A stretch of DNA of 64,000 bases, from NCBI RefSeq assembly GCF_024707485.1, contig NZ_CP102602.1:1240001-1304000 (forward strand), read 5' to 3'. Shown in pieces: positions 16,184 to 25,277 of this stretch (the stretch's first letter is position 1; each line of letters opens with the position of its first letter). Under the pieces are notes generated by a model that saw only the letters and a list, made by a program, of their open reading frames with translations, did not search any database and was not told where the DNA came from. Origin of the DNA: Thermococcus thermotolerans. Lineage in GTDB: Archaea > Methanobacteriota_B > Thermococci > Thermococcales > Thermococcaceae. Position numbers and translations under genes: made by a program.

Positions 16184-17230
16184 ATGAATGTCAAGACCAA
16201 GACTGTTTTTTCAATTTTTGTCGTTCTTTTAGTTTTTGTAAGTGTGAGCGGATGCCTGGGAGGAAGCGAGAGCACAACAACCCCTGCGACCTCGACCCAA
16301 GGAGGATACACAGGCGAGACCACTGAAACGTACAGCGAAACCGACACGGAAGAGGAAACTACCACTGCCACATCGGAATACGCCACCTGGACCAATCCCT
16401 GGGACGCATCGAAGCCAGTCCGCATTGGGAACGGCGTTTACAGGATAACGTATCTCAGGTACAACATCAAGGTCAGGCAGGCAGAGGGAGCCCCGGTCTA
16501 TGAATACGAAGTCGAAAAGAGACGCGGCCCCGGCAAGGTCACAGTTTACGGAACCGAATGGGACATGCAGACCGGGGAGGCCAAGAAGGTCGAGCTGGGC
16601 GAGTACGATGCCTACGAGTACTATGGAAAGCTGATACCAATAAACGCAGATCAGCTCGATGCACCGGTGGAGTACTGGCTGTGGGGAACCCAGCCACTGG
16701 AGTTCTATGAGGGCTTTTTCCTGTTCCCGATAGCCCAGACTTTCGGAATGGGCTATCCAGAGGTCATTGGATTCAAGATCAAGTACAAGGACAACGTCTA
16801 CGAGGTCTATAATCCGAGCGCCGTTGGAAAGGACGACTATGACTTCTACATGAGCGAGGGCTTCAGTCTCGCCGACATTCCGGACACCGACCTTACTTAC
16901 ACGGCATTCTTCGCAATGACGACGTTCGGCTTCTGGGGAGTGCTGGAGGAAGAAAACCTAATGACATCAACCGAGGGAAGCTACGGCTTCATGAACTACC
17001 AGTACAAGTACAAGATAGAGCCCCAGGGGACCACCAGCATAGGCGGAAAGACCTTCAAAACCGTGAGGGTCGAATGGTCATACATCGTTGGTGACGCAAG
17101 GGGCAACGGGTGGGCGATAATAGCACCAAACCTGCCTGTTCCAATAGAGGCGGAAGGCCTCTTCGTGGCAGGGGGAACAAACATATATTCCTATATGAAA
17201 CTTGAAGACATCGGATTCGAGGAGGAGTGA
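16184..17230 (+). CDS. Secreted lipoprotein with Thr/Ser-rich stalk, paralogue 2
   Basis: 348 residues. Signal peptide with lipobox VSVSGC (Cys about 24), a Thr-rich linker of about 45 residues, then a domain starting TNPWDASKPVRIGNGVYRITYLRYNIKV that parallels the preceding lipoprotein. The C-terminal PVPIEAEGLFVAGGTNIYSYMKLEDIGF also matches its neighbour. It has its own promoter region (GTTTAAGTA near 16131), so the pair arose by tandem duplication and may be expressed separately. Confidence 0.8.
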   Translation: MNVKTKTVFSIFVVLLVFVSVSGCLGGSESTTTPATSTQGGYTGETTETYSETDTEEETTTATSEYATWTNPWDASKPVRIGNGVYRITYLRYNIKVRQAEGAPVYEYEVEKRRGPGKVTVYGTEWDMQTGEAKKVELGEYDAYEYYGKLIPINADQLDAPVEYWLWGTQPLEFYEGFFLFPIAQTFGMGYPEVIGFKIKYKDNVYEVYNPSAVGKDDYDFYMSEGFSLADIPDTDLTYTAFFAMTTFGFWGVLEEENLMTSTEGSYGFMNYQYKYKIEPQGTTSIGGKTFKTVRVEWSYIVGDARGNGWAIIAPNLPVPIEAEGLFVAGGTNIYSYMKLEDIGFEEE

Positions 17231-17284
17231 ATTCCTTCCCCCAATTTTAGACAACTTTAAATTTTCTTAGCCATATTTCTACCC

Positions 17285-17923
17285 ATGTTTGGGGAGTACG
17301 AGCTGAAGACCCAGTTCATCAAAATCATGGACAAAAAAATCCACCTCGTTGAGAAACCCGGGGACACCGTTCTCTACAGGCGTGATGAAGTCAGGGTTCT
17401 CATAAAGAGAGGTGAGGACGGACTGTTCGTCCTTCCGGCTCCAGCTGAAGGCTACGGCGTGAGGTTCCTGATGATAAGGCTCTCCGAGAAGATAGCGGTT
17501 CCCCCAAAGGACAGGCTCACCGGATACCTATCCGCCCCAATAGACATCACCGTCAGGAGCGGTGGGACGGAGATAGACCGCTTTGTCGTCGGGAGGGAGA
17601 AGTACGCGCTTTACGGCAGGATAACATCCGGGGTCATAGCCAGGTACCACACCAGCGGGTTCTACAGGGAAGCCCCCGAGGCACCGGGTGTTGTAAAACT
17701 CATCATAAACAACCCCACCGGGGACTGGAAGCTGGTGGAGAAGGTCGTCATCCCGATAAAGGGAAGTGCCATGTTTTATTCAAGAGACAAAGCCTATTAC
17801 CCCCTGGTTGTGCTCACAACGAGGGAGCCCTACGAGGTGAACAACACGGGGAACCCGCCGGACGGAACCCTCAGAAAGACCCATGAGGCGGAGCCGATAC
17901 CCAACTTCAGGATGAGGTGGTAG
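17285..17923 (+). CDS. DUF432 family protein
   Basis: 212 residues, mostly beta strands (FGEYELKTQFIKIMDKKIHLVEK, then LSEKIAVPPKDRLTGYLSAPIDITVRS). This is the DUF432 pattern, a family commonly encoded beside MscS channels in archaea. The next gene, two bases downstream, is indeed MscS. TTTAAATTTT about 30 bases upstream and no ribosome site suggest a leaderless mRNA. A role in channel regulation is inferred from context only. Confidence 0.8.
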   Translation: MFGEYELKTQFIKIMDKKIHLVEKPGDTVLYRRDEVRVLIKRGEDGLFVLPAPAEGYGVRFLMIRLSEKIAVPPKDRLTGYLSAPIDITVRSGGTEIDRFVVGREKYALYGRITSGVIARYHTSGFYREAPEAPGVVKLIINNPTGDWKLVEKVVIPIKGSAMFYSRDKAYYPLVVLTTREPYEVNNTGNPPDGTLRKTHEAEPIPNFRMRW

Positions 17924-17925
17924 GC

Positions 17926-18990
17926 ATGGCCAACGTCACACTGCCCTGGCCGCCTCCCCTGCAGGTTGAACTTACGGTTATAGGTGCCGTCAAGGTCGCA
18001 GTAATACTTGTGGGGGCCGTTGTGATAGGGCGGGTCATCAGAAAGCTCATCATCAGGAAATCCAAAGAGACCTCCCTTAAGTGGATAATAAACCAGGACA
18101 CCGCCGACATACTTTTCAGGATGTTTGTCCTTGGGGGAGCGATCTGGGCGCTGTACGTTCTCGGGATAATGAGCTACAGCATCGGACCGACAACACTCGG
18201 GAACATCGCCTTCGCCGCAGGGTTTTTCTATTTCACGTACCTGATAGCAAGGAAGTCCAGGGACTACATGATAGAGGGCTCCGGAGGGGAGCCGGGGCCC
18301 GACGTTGTTATCAGGGCCAAGCTGTTCTACTACGTCCTCATAACCATTGCATTCTTTATGGCACTGAGCTTTGCAGGGGTTAGCGCCCAGCTCAGCGCCC
18401 TCCTGGCGGCGGCCGGGATAACGGGCATCATCCTGGGTTTCTCAGCCCAGACCGTAGTCTCGAACTTTATCTCGGGAGTCTTCATGTACTTCGATAAGCC
18501 CCTCCAAATAGGGGACGCGGTTAAAGTTGGAGACGCAGGCGGAGTCGTTGAGGACATAAGGATATTCTCCACGAGAATACGCTCCTGGGACGGGACACTG
18601 ATAAGAATACCTAACGAGAAGCTCTTCAACAGCAACATCGTGAACCTGATGCGGCACTCCGTCAGGAGGGTGGACATCCAGGTCGGGATAGCATACAGCG
18701 CCGACGCCGACAGGGCGGTGGAGATAATAAAGAAAGTACTGGATGATATGCCCCTCGTCCTGGCCGAGCCCGAACCAGCGGTGTACATAAGCGAGCTCTC
18801 AGACAGCGCCGTTGTAATATCCGTCCGGGCGTGGGCACCCAGTGAGAAGTGGTTCGACGTGAGGACGAGGATAGTGTTCGATGTCAAAAAGGCCCTGGAC
18901 GAGGCGGGCATAGAGATACCGTTCCCGCAGAGGGTCAACTGGTTCGCCAACGAGCTGAGGGTGAAGGTGGAAAAAACGAAGGAAGAATAA
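17926..18990 (+). CDS. Small-conductance mechanosensitive channel (MscS family)
   Basis: 354 residues. Four or five helices lead to the pore helix and beta domain: ALLAAAGITGIILGFSAQTVVSNFISGVFMYFDKPLQIGDAVKVGDAGGVVEDI is the MscS signature (about residues 160-220), followed by the alpha/beta vestibule domain. It releases solutes on osmotic downshock. ATG 17926 follows GAGGTGG and is coupled to the DUF432 stop. Confidence 0.93.
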   Translation: MANVTLPWPPPLQVELTVIGAVKVAVILVGAVVIGRVIRKLIIRKSKETSLKWIINQDTADILFRMFVLGGAIWALYVLGIMSYSIGPTTLGNIAFAAGFFYFTYLIARKSRDYMIEGSGGEPGPDVVIRAKLFYYVLITIAFFMALSFAGVSAQLSALLAAAGITGIILGFSAQTVVSNFISGVFMYFDKPLQIGDAVKVGDAGGVVEDIRIFSTRIRSWDGTLIRIPNEKLFNSNIVNLMRHSVRRVDIQVGIAYSADADRAVEIIKKVLDDMPLVLAEPEPAVYISELSDSAVVISVRAWAPSEKWFDVRTRIVFDVKKALDEAGIEIPFPQRVNWFANELRVKVEKTKEE

Positions 18991-18996
18991 CTGTCC

Positions 18997-21900
18997 CTAC
19001 TTACCCCTTTTTCTTCCCATCAGGGGGAGCAGTAGGGCGGCCAGCACCATAAGACCAACGCCGCACGTTCCTCCTGAGTCCTGAGTTTCTTCAGTTGATG
19101 TCTCCGATGCAGTAGATGACTCGCTCATAATCGTTTCGCTGGGAGTGGGAGAAGTTTCGGAAGGTGTTTCATGAGGACTCTCGCTCGGTACGGTTTCTTC
19201 CACCATTATGGACATCCTTACAACATCCTCTCCTCCAAGATCATCCCTCACGGTGAGCACCACCGTGTAGTTGCCAGCCCTCGTGTAGGAATGAACCGGT
19301 TCAGGGTCGGTAGAGGTTGTCCCATCCCCGAAGTCCCACTTCCAGTCCACTACCTTCCCGTCGGGGTCATAGGACTTATCCACAAAGCTAACCTCCTCCC
19401 CAACCTTCGGGTTCCTGGGAAAGACCGTGAAATCGGCAGTCGGTGGAAGATTCCTCGGGGAGACAGTTATTTCGGTACTGTACATCCCCTTCTTCCCTTC
19501 ATCATCACCCACAGTCAGCGACACCACGTAAACGCCGGGGGCGCTGTAAACGTGCTCCGGGTTCCGCTCAGTAGACACGCTGCCGTCTCCAAAGTCCCAG
19601 AGCCAGCTCTCTACGTTGCCGTCCGGATCGCTTGCGCTTGCTTCAAACCGAAGCCTGTCCCCCGCACGAATTTCCGAGGATGGACTGTACGTGAACGATA
19701 CAGTGGGAGGCTCATTATTTAGGACATTTACCGTGGCCGTACAGGTTGACTCCGCTCCCCATTCATCACGAACGGTCAGCGTAGCCGTGTATTCTCCCTC
19801 GTTGTCGTACCTGTAGCGCACCTCCGTCGAATTACTCTCAACAAAGTTTCCGTCCCCAAAGTCCAGCCTCCAGCGGGTTTTGTCGTTTTCCGGATCCTGA
19901 ACGTTAAAGTTGAACACAACGTTGAGGGGCTCCTTTCCCATGCCAGGACTTGCAGTCAGAGTACACTCCGGAGCACTGTTGTTGGCAAGGACATTGGCGA
20001 GGTTGATCTGGGTCAGAACCGGGGGCAAATAGGGGAAGTTTGGATTCACTATCGGTCTGGTCACGATTACCGGGCTCAATGTTCTCATCTTGTAATAGTC
20101 ACCCATACTGGGCACGTAGAAATCGAGAACCAGATGGCCATCCTCGCTGTCGAGATACAGAACACCCGTAACATTGTATTTTTTATCTTCCTCCTCAACC
20201 CTTCCTTTGTAGTGCACAAGTATTGCAGTCTCTTCAGAGAAGCTTACCTTGTGAGTGGTTATTTCGGTCTCTCCATACTCTCCTTCAAACTCTGCGTCTA
20301 CCCTAACCCCGGGAGAAACTACACCTCCAAATTTAAGACCTGCTTTGATGCCGATGCTGAACATATTGGTTTCCTCTTTCCAGTTCAGGGTTTTCATGAT
20401 CCTCTCATAAGAACCACTAACTTCTCCCACCATTATTGAAAACATGGCGAGCATGTTGGAAGCCTCATAGTTTCGGAGCTCGTAAACATTCGTCGGATAT
20501 GTTGTTATATCGCCAACTTTATGCAGTTCAGAATTGTACTCCTTAAAAGCAATTGACGGCGGTCCTTTTGGAACAGTCGCCAGTATGTACTGCTGTTTCC
20601 CATCGATAACCGCCAGTTCTTTAGGTGAGATTATAGGGAACTCATACACATCATAATACGTGGTTACCACAATTGCTCCATCTGCCATATCGGCCCACAA
20701 CGTGAGGGTCTGCTGGGTGGAAAAGGATTGTCCTGTTATCGAAGTTGTCTTCTTCTCCATGTTTAGCTTTAAACTTGTCTCCATACTCGCCACTTTCTTT
20801 TCTCCAAGGGTGAGCTTGAGTCCTACACTCATTTTTGAGTCCGTAATGGCTTTTACTGTGGTGGTGACTGTTTCAGTTTCCCTACTCCGATACCTGGCGT
20901 AAAAGATGCCATCATCGTTTATAACGTCATAGTCTACGGGAGGAGCATTTATCACAGCTATAACCTTCTCTTCAACTGCTAGTGTTCCCCTTCTTGGAGG
21001 CCCTACCTTTATGGAATTCCCGTCCACGTCCCCAACGGCCAAACCTGCACCGTACTGAAAGTGTGAGCTAAAGCTCTTTCCGAGAGTGTTACCTTGCATG
21101 TCATAGACCTTTATGACGTCCTGCTGGGAGGCCCACACTATCTCATCGACTCCGTCGGCATTGACGTCCCCGACGGCAATCCTATCACCTTTTTTGAATG
21201 AAATCGGGAAGCTGGAGATTTCTATATGTTTGTATCCCCCGTTTTCCCAGACAAAGGAGAAGACGTGTATCCCTATCCCCCTTCCCCTGTTCGCCATGTC
21301 CCGGGTCGCCACTATCAGCTCATCGGAACCGTCGAGGTTCACATCGCCAGTGGCTATCTCGTCCCTCGCCGTCAGGGAGAAGTAGTCGTCGGTTGAAAAA
21401 CGGCCTATCATGTCCCCGTTCATGTTGTAGATTGTTATCATGCCTTCGCTGAAATCCGCATGGACGATTTCGCAGATGCCGTCCCCATCAAAATCTCCAA
21501 CCGCTATGCCGTCCTCATCGCTGAACTCCCCGATGTGGAATTTCTTCTCGATTTCCAAGTTCTCATTAAAGGCAGTTATCCAGTCACTGCTCCTGTCTGC
21601 AAAGATAATCTCCTCCTTCCCGTCTCCATCGACATCGCCCGCGGCTAAATCATCGCCGGCCTCAAAGTTCACGTCCCTCTTGGCCAGCATCACACCGTCC
21701 TTTGTGAATATGTAGATGTCATCATCCCTGTCCCCATGGATTATTTCTGCCTTCCCATCACCGTTCACATCTCCGGCCGTTATTTCGTCCCACTTCTCAT
21801 AGTCCTTCCTAAAGGAATACAGGCGCTTCCCACTTTCATTTTCATACATAAAGAAATTGTCTCCTCTGTCCCCGATAATTATCTCCTCGTCTTTGATAAC

Positions 21901-22008
21901 CATCCCATCCTTCCAAAAGGGTATCTCCTGGCCTGCCCCACTCGACACGTAGTCTAATCCAGAGCAGAACAACAAAAATATACAGAGAAGCGTGGCTTTG
22001 CTTTTCAT
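18997..22008 (-). CDS. Large secreted FG-GAP/PKD protein with CGP-CTERM-like tail
   Basis: 1003 residues. After a signal peptide there are about eight FG-GAP/VCBS-type repeats (pattern AxGDVNGDGKxEII, residues about 50-370) that form a beta propeller with Ca-binding Asp loops. A middle domain (about 375-690) is unassigned. Three PKD domains follow (about 700-950; WRLDFGDGN, WLWDFGDGS, WKWDFGDGT). The end has a Thr/Ser-rich stalk, then GGTCGVGLMVLAALLLPLMGRKRGK-type tail: Cys-Gly, one helix, basic end, as in CGP-CTERM anchors but with Val for Pro. Start moved to the signal-peptide ATG at 22008. It is probably a cell-surface adhesin or polymer-binding protein. Confidence 0.85.
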   Translation of the reverse strand: MKSKATLLCIFLLFCSGLDYVSSGAGQEIPFWKDGMVIKDEEIIIGDRGDNFFMYENESGKRLYSFRKDYEKWDEITAGDVNGDGKAEIIHGDRDDDIYIFTKDGVMLAKRDVNFEAGDDLAAGDVDGDGKEEIIFADRSSDWITAFNENLEIEKKFHIGEFSDEDGIAVGDFDGDGICEIVHADFSEGMITIYNMNGDMIGRFSTDDYFSLTARDEIATGDVNLDGSDELIVATRDMANRGRGIGIHVFSFVWENGGYKHIEISSFPISFKKGDRIAVGDVNADGVDEIVWASQQDVIKVYDMQGNTLGKSFSSHFQYGAGLAVGDVDGNSIKVGPPRRGTLAVEEKVIAVINAPPVDYDVINDDGIFYARYRSRETETVTTTVKAITDSKMSVGLKLTLGEKKVASMETSLKLNMEKKTTSITGQSFSTQQTLTLWADMADGAIVVTTYYDVYEFPIISPKELAVIDGKQQYILATVPKGPPSIAFKEYNSELHKVGDITTYPTNVYELRNYEASNMLAMFSIMVGEVSGSYERIMKTLNWKEETNMFSIGIKAGLKFGGVVSPGVRVDAEFEGEYGETEITTHKVSFSEETAILVHYKGRVEEEDKKYNVTGVLYLDSEDGHLVLDFYVPSMGDYYKMRTLSPVIVTRPIVNPNFPYLPPVLTQINLANVLANNSAPECTLTASPGMGKEPLNVVFNFNVQDPENDKTRWRLDFGDGNFVESNSTEVRYRYDNEGEYTATLTVRDEWGAESTCTATVNVLNNEPPTVSFTYSPSSEIRAGDRLRFEASASDPDGNVESWLWDFGDGSVSTERNPEHVYSAPGVYVVSLTVGDDEGKKGMYSTEITVSPRNLPPTADFTVFPRNPKVGEEVSFVDKSYDPDGKVVDWKWDFGDGTTSTDPEPVHSYTRAGNYTVVLTVRDDLGGEDVVRMSIMVEETVPSESPHETPSETSPTPSETIMSESSTASETSTEETQDSGGTCGVGLMVLAALLLPLMGRKRGK

Positions 22009-22035
22009 AACCACTACCCCCTGCAGATGAGAGTC

Positions 22036-22063
22036 TACGAAAATCCAGAAGAGGATTTTCGTA
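22036..22063 (-). promoter_or_regulatory. 11-bp perfect inverted repeat upstream of the FG-GAP/PKD gene
   Basis: TACGAAAATCC (22036-22046), six bases, then GGATTTTCGTA (22053-22063). It lies 28-55 bases before the start codon and downstream of an AT-rich promoter region near 22095, so it may be an mRNA hairpin in the leader or a repressor operator. Confidence 0.55.
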
Positions 22064-22159
22064 AACCCATATCCTAAAAATACTTGAAAAGTAATAAATC
22101 TTTCTAAGATGTTAATCAAAACATTTAATCCAGAATCGCCATAATTGTAAAGACCATCA

Positions 22160-23515
22160 TCATGGCACTTTCTCTATCAACGCGTAGAAGAACCCTATCG
22201 TTCCGTGCCTGTGGGGCCAGGCCCTCATTGTCCCCGGCAAAAGGCCCTCATCGTAGGGGCCGTTCAAAGGCACGAGCTTCGCGTCCTCATGCCTCCCCAG
22301 GAACCACTCCACAACGCCCTCGTTCTCCTCGCGGAACATCGAGCACGTCGAATAGAGGAGCCTCCCCCCAGGCTTCAGGAGCTTCCAGGCGCTCTCTATG
22401 AGTTCCTTCTGAAGCCCCACGACTTTAGGGATGTTCTTCTCGCGGAGGCGCCACCTCAGCTCCGGGTTCTTGGCTATCGTCCCGTCGCTCGTGCATGGGG
22501 CATCGAGCATCACCCTATCTGCGATCTCCTCCCCCAGCATAGCGGGAACTTTCCTTCCGTCCGCCCTGATTGTTTCGGCAATTTCAACGCCAGTACGTCT
22601 GAGAACCTCATTCATGCGCTTTATTCTGGCCTTATCGACATCGAAGGCGTAGATTTTTCCCTCATTTTTCATCAGTTCCGCCATGTGGGCTGTCTTGCCA
22701 CCGGGAGCAGCTGCCAAGTCGACGACGGTCTCGCCGGGCTTCGGATCCAGTACAAGAGAGGCAACCGCTGCAGCTTCCTCCTGGGCTACGGCGAAGCCCT
22801 TGTTGAAGAGCCATTCCGGGTTGAAAGGGTCAAGAATCCTGATGACGGTCTCAACTCTCTTGCTCCTCTCGAAGCGGACGCTCTTTTTTCTCAGATAGCG
22901 CTCAACGTCCTCAACGCTTGCCTTCAGGAGGTTGACCCTGATGCTCGTGGGCAGGGTCTCGTTGAGTGCCCTCAGGAGATCTTCGGCCTCATCCCCAACC
23001 AGTTCCCTCACCTTCCCTATGAACCACTCCTGGAACAGGTAGTCCCACTTGAGGCGCCTCTCCTCCGTATCGATAACCGGGACGTATTCGAAAACCTCCG
23101 GAAGGAGGTCATAGTAATAATAGCCCACGTAGGGATGCGTCCTCTTCGACAGAAACTGGGCAAGGCCCCTAAGGTGCCCCCGGGTTTTTTCGCTGGGGTC
23201 TCTGAAGACTGCCACCTCGACCGCGACTCTAAGGGTAGCCCTCAGCCACGGGTCGAGTATCAGAGGGGAAACCCCAACAAGCTCCTCGATAACCTCATCT
23301 ATAAGCCCGAGCCTCCGCTGAATGGAGTAGAATACCCCCGTCAGCTTGGAGTTCTCCCATCCTTCAATCCGGTACCTCGCAAAGGCCTTCCTCTTTGCCT
23401 GCTGGCTCGGCTTTACCTCCTCGCCGAGCTTCACGGCCTCAACCAGTGCATACAGCTGTCTGTCACTGAGCTTGAGCTTCCCCAAATTGTCTCCCCCCGT
23501 GTGAGCTGGGCTCAT
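22160..23515 (-). CDS. RsmB/NSUN-type RNA m5C methyltransferase
   Basis: 451 residues. A NusB-like helical N-terminal region (about 20-170) is followed by the linker strand TSIRVNLLKASVEDVERYL and a Rossmann methyltransferase domain. The SAM motif is VVDLAAAPGGKTAHMAEL; the catalytic pair is DAPCTSDGT (motif IV Cys) and YSTCSM (motif VI nucleophile Cys). It methylates C5 of cytosine in rRNA or tRNA; the exact target is unknown. Its ATG overlaps the stop of the HEAT gene (ATGA). Confidence 0.92.
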   Translation of the reverse strand: MSPAHTGGDNLGKLKLSDRQLYALVEAVKLGEEVKPSQQAKRKAFARYRIEGWENSKLTGVFYSIQRRLGLIDEVIEELVGVSPLILDPWLRATLRVAVEVAVFRDPSEKTRGHLRGLAQFLSKRTHPYVGYYYYDLLPEVFEYVPVIDTEERRLKWDYLFQEWFIGKVRELVGDEAEDLLRALNETLPTSIRVNLLKASVEDVERYLRKKSVRFERSKRVETVIRILDPFNPEWLFNKGFAVAQEEAAAVASLVLDPKPGETVVDLAAAPGGKTAHMAELMKNEGKIYAFDVDKARIKRMNEVLRRTGVEIAETIRADGRKVPAMLGEEIADRVMLDAPCTSDGTIAKNPELRWRLREKNIPKVVGLQKELIESAWKLLKPGGRLLYSTCSMFREENEGVVEWFLGRHEDAKLVPLNGPYDEGLLPGTMRAWPHRHGTIGFFYALIEKVP

Positions 23516-25221
23516 GCAGTTTTGAACCTTTCCATGACCCTTTTCGCCACCCTACGTATCTCATTGTCGTCCGAGTTAATGAGGCCCTCAAGAATCGGCA
23601 GGAAGCTTTCCCAGTCTATTCCGGGGCGTATCCCCCACATCGTTATCGCATCGAGAACCATGAGGGCAGAGAACTGAAGTTCAGGGTTTGAAAGAGCCCC
23701 TTTCAGGAACTCCAGTACTCTAGACACCGCGTCCTCGTCCCAGGTGTAGATGAAGTAGTAACTGAAGAACTCCGGCGCAGGGAGCGGGCGCTCCGGAAGC
23801 AGGCCGAGCATCTTTTCAATGATATCCCTCCTGCCGCCTTTTGAGGCAAGGATTGCGAGGATTTTTGCCCCCTTGTTCCTCTCCCAGGGATTTCCGGAAT
23901 CAGCCACGTCAAAGAACGTGGGTATCAGGGGATACAGCAGTTCAAATTCTCCATTGTTCATCCTGTTTACAAGCCTTGAGAGTGTCCAAAGGGCGTTCGA
24001 CCTCTTTCCAGGGTCTCCCGAACGGAGGAACCCCTCAATCTCCCGAACGGAATCCGGCCGCGAGCGGAGGATATCAAGCAATGCCCCGGCGTCCCCCTCC
24101 TCCAGCACCCTCTCAAGGGACGGTAGGGATTCTCCGTCGGAAAACTTCTCTACAGTAATTCCGGCAGGTCTCCTCTGCCGTTCAGAGGGAGCTGGAGGTG
24201 AGAACTCCACAACACCCGCAGGACCACCTCTCGGGCCATCGACAACCTGAAACCTGGGGGTGAACTCCTCCGCTCCCTCTTTTTCCAGGGTCTTTGAGAG
24301 CCACTTAATGAGAAATTCATCGCCGAGTGAAATGGCCAGATCCATTGCCGTGGAGTATTCTCCGTTCAGCACAAGCCTGTGAAGGGTGTTTTTAGCCTCT
24401 TCTGGCCTGGAGCGGTAGTAATTATAGAGCGCCTCCTCGCCCATACGGGCCAGTCTTTTTGCCTTTGATCGGATAAAGAAATCATCACTGCGGGCGACAA
24501 TCCTTTTAACCCTCGAAAGAACCCGGGGAAGAACTTTCATGGCATCCTCCGGAACTCCCCTCTGAAGTGCTTCCACGAGCACATCAAGGACAAAGTCCAC
24601 CAAGATATCATCATCACTCAGAAGGAGTTCCGATGCCTCCTCAAGGAGCCTTTCAAAACTTTTAGGGTCTCCCGTAAACACAAAGATGTTGAGCAGAAGC
24701 CTGAGCCCCATTCCCTTCAAACGGGGATTGTCACTGGAAATCAACCAGGCGACTTTGGAGCGAATCGCAGGAGAAGGCTGGGCAACGGTTAGCTTCGTAA
24801 CCAGCTCGGCCATTTCAATGGAGGCAAACTCTATTCCGGGGTCTTTTACTAGCTCAACCAGTATATCCACCAGCTTCAGAAACTCCTCCTTCCTCAGGGG
24901 AAAGCCCTCCACCAGTGCAGAGAGAACCTTCAGGGATTTCGTTACGAGGCGGGATTCTTTTGACTTCAGTGCAGAAATTATGGCATCAAAACCTTCGTTG
25001 ATTACAAGAAGCCTTGTTTCTCCGTCCTCCCCCTTCAAAACCTCGTAGAGGGCAAGTAGTGCCCTGACCTTTGTATTCACATCATCCTCCCTAACCAAGT
25101 CCAAAAGCATCAGGAGGACGTCGCTGTCTTCCATAGCCAGCCTGACGGCCTCCTTTATCTGCCACGAGAGCACCAGTTCGCGCAGTTCATCTTTAGATAG
25201 GACGGCCCCTCCGGACGGCAC
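23512..25221 (-). CDS. HEAT-like repeat protein, long paralogue
   Basis: About 569 residues, almost wholly amphipathic helix pairs in two blocks (about 10-300 and 375-569), separated by a Pro/Gly/Ser linker (VVDGPRGGPAGVVEFSPPAPSERQRRP). It is homologous to the next gene upstream (DELRELVLSW against DQIRELVMSW). GTG 25221 is proposed: a TATA-like GATATAT lies about 29 bases upstream and no ribosome site precedes it, so a leaderless start fits. ATG 25254 is possible. No catalytic motif; a scaffold is likely. Confidence 0.75.
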   Translation of the reverse strand: MPSGGAVLSKDELRELVLSWQIKEAVRLAMEDSDVLLMLLDLVREDDVNTKVRALLALYEVLKGEDGETRLLVINEGFDAIISALKSKESRLVTKSLKVLSALVEGFPLRKEEFLKLVDILVELVKDPGIEFASIEMAELVTKLTVAQPSPAIRSKVAWLISSDNPRLKGMGLRLLLNIFVFTGDPKSFERLLEEASELLLSDDDILVDFVLDVLVEALQRGVPEDAMKVLPRVLSRVKRIVARSDDFFIRSKAKRLARMGEEALYNYYRSRPEEAKNTLHRLVLNGEYSTAMDLAISLGDEFLIKWLSKTLEKEGAEEFTPRFQVVDGPRGGPAGVVEFSPPAPSERQRRPAGITVEKFSDGESLPSLERVLEEGDAGALLDILRSRPDSVREIEGFLRSGDPGKRSNALWTLSRLVNRMNNGEFELLYPLIPTFFDVADSGNPWERNKGAKILAILASKGGRRDIIEKMLGLLPERPLPAPEFFSYYFIYTWDEDAVSRVLEFLKGALSNPELQFSALMVLDAITMWGIRPGIDWESFLPILEGLINSDDNEIRRVAKRVMERFKTA

Positions 25222-25277
25222 AATGTGTAGTATAACCAGCTTTGCATATATCACTTTCGCTTCTTTGTTATCGGGGG

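Noticed and set aside
22205-23677. Plus-strand ORF of 490 codons opposite the NSUN gene
   Set aside because: The minus-strand protein has all methyltransferase motifs; the opposite frame has no family likeness and arises from third-position GC bias.
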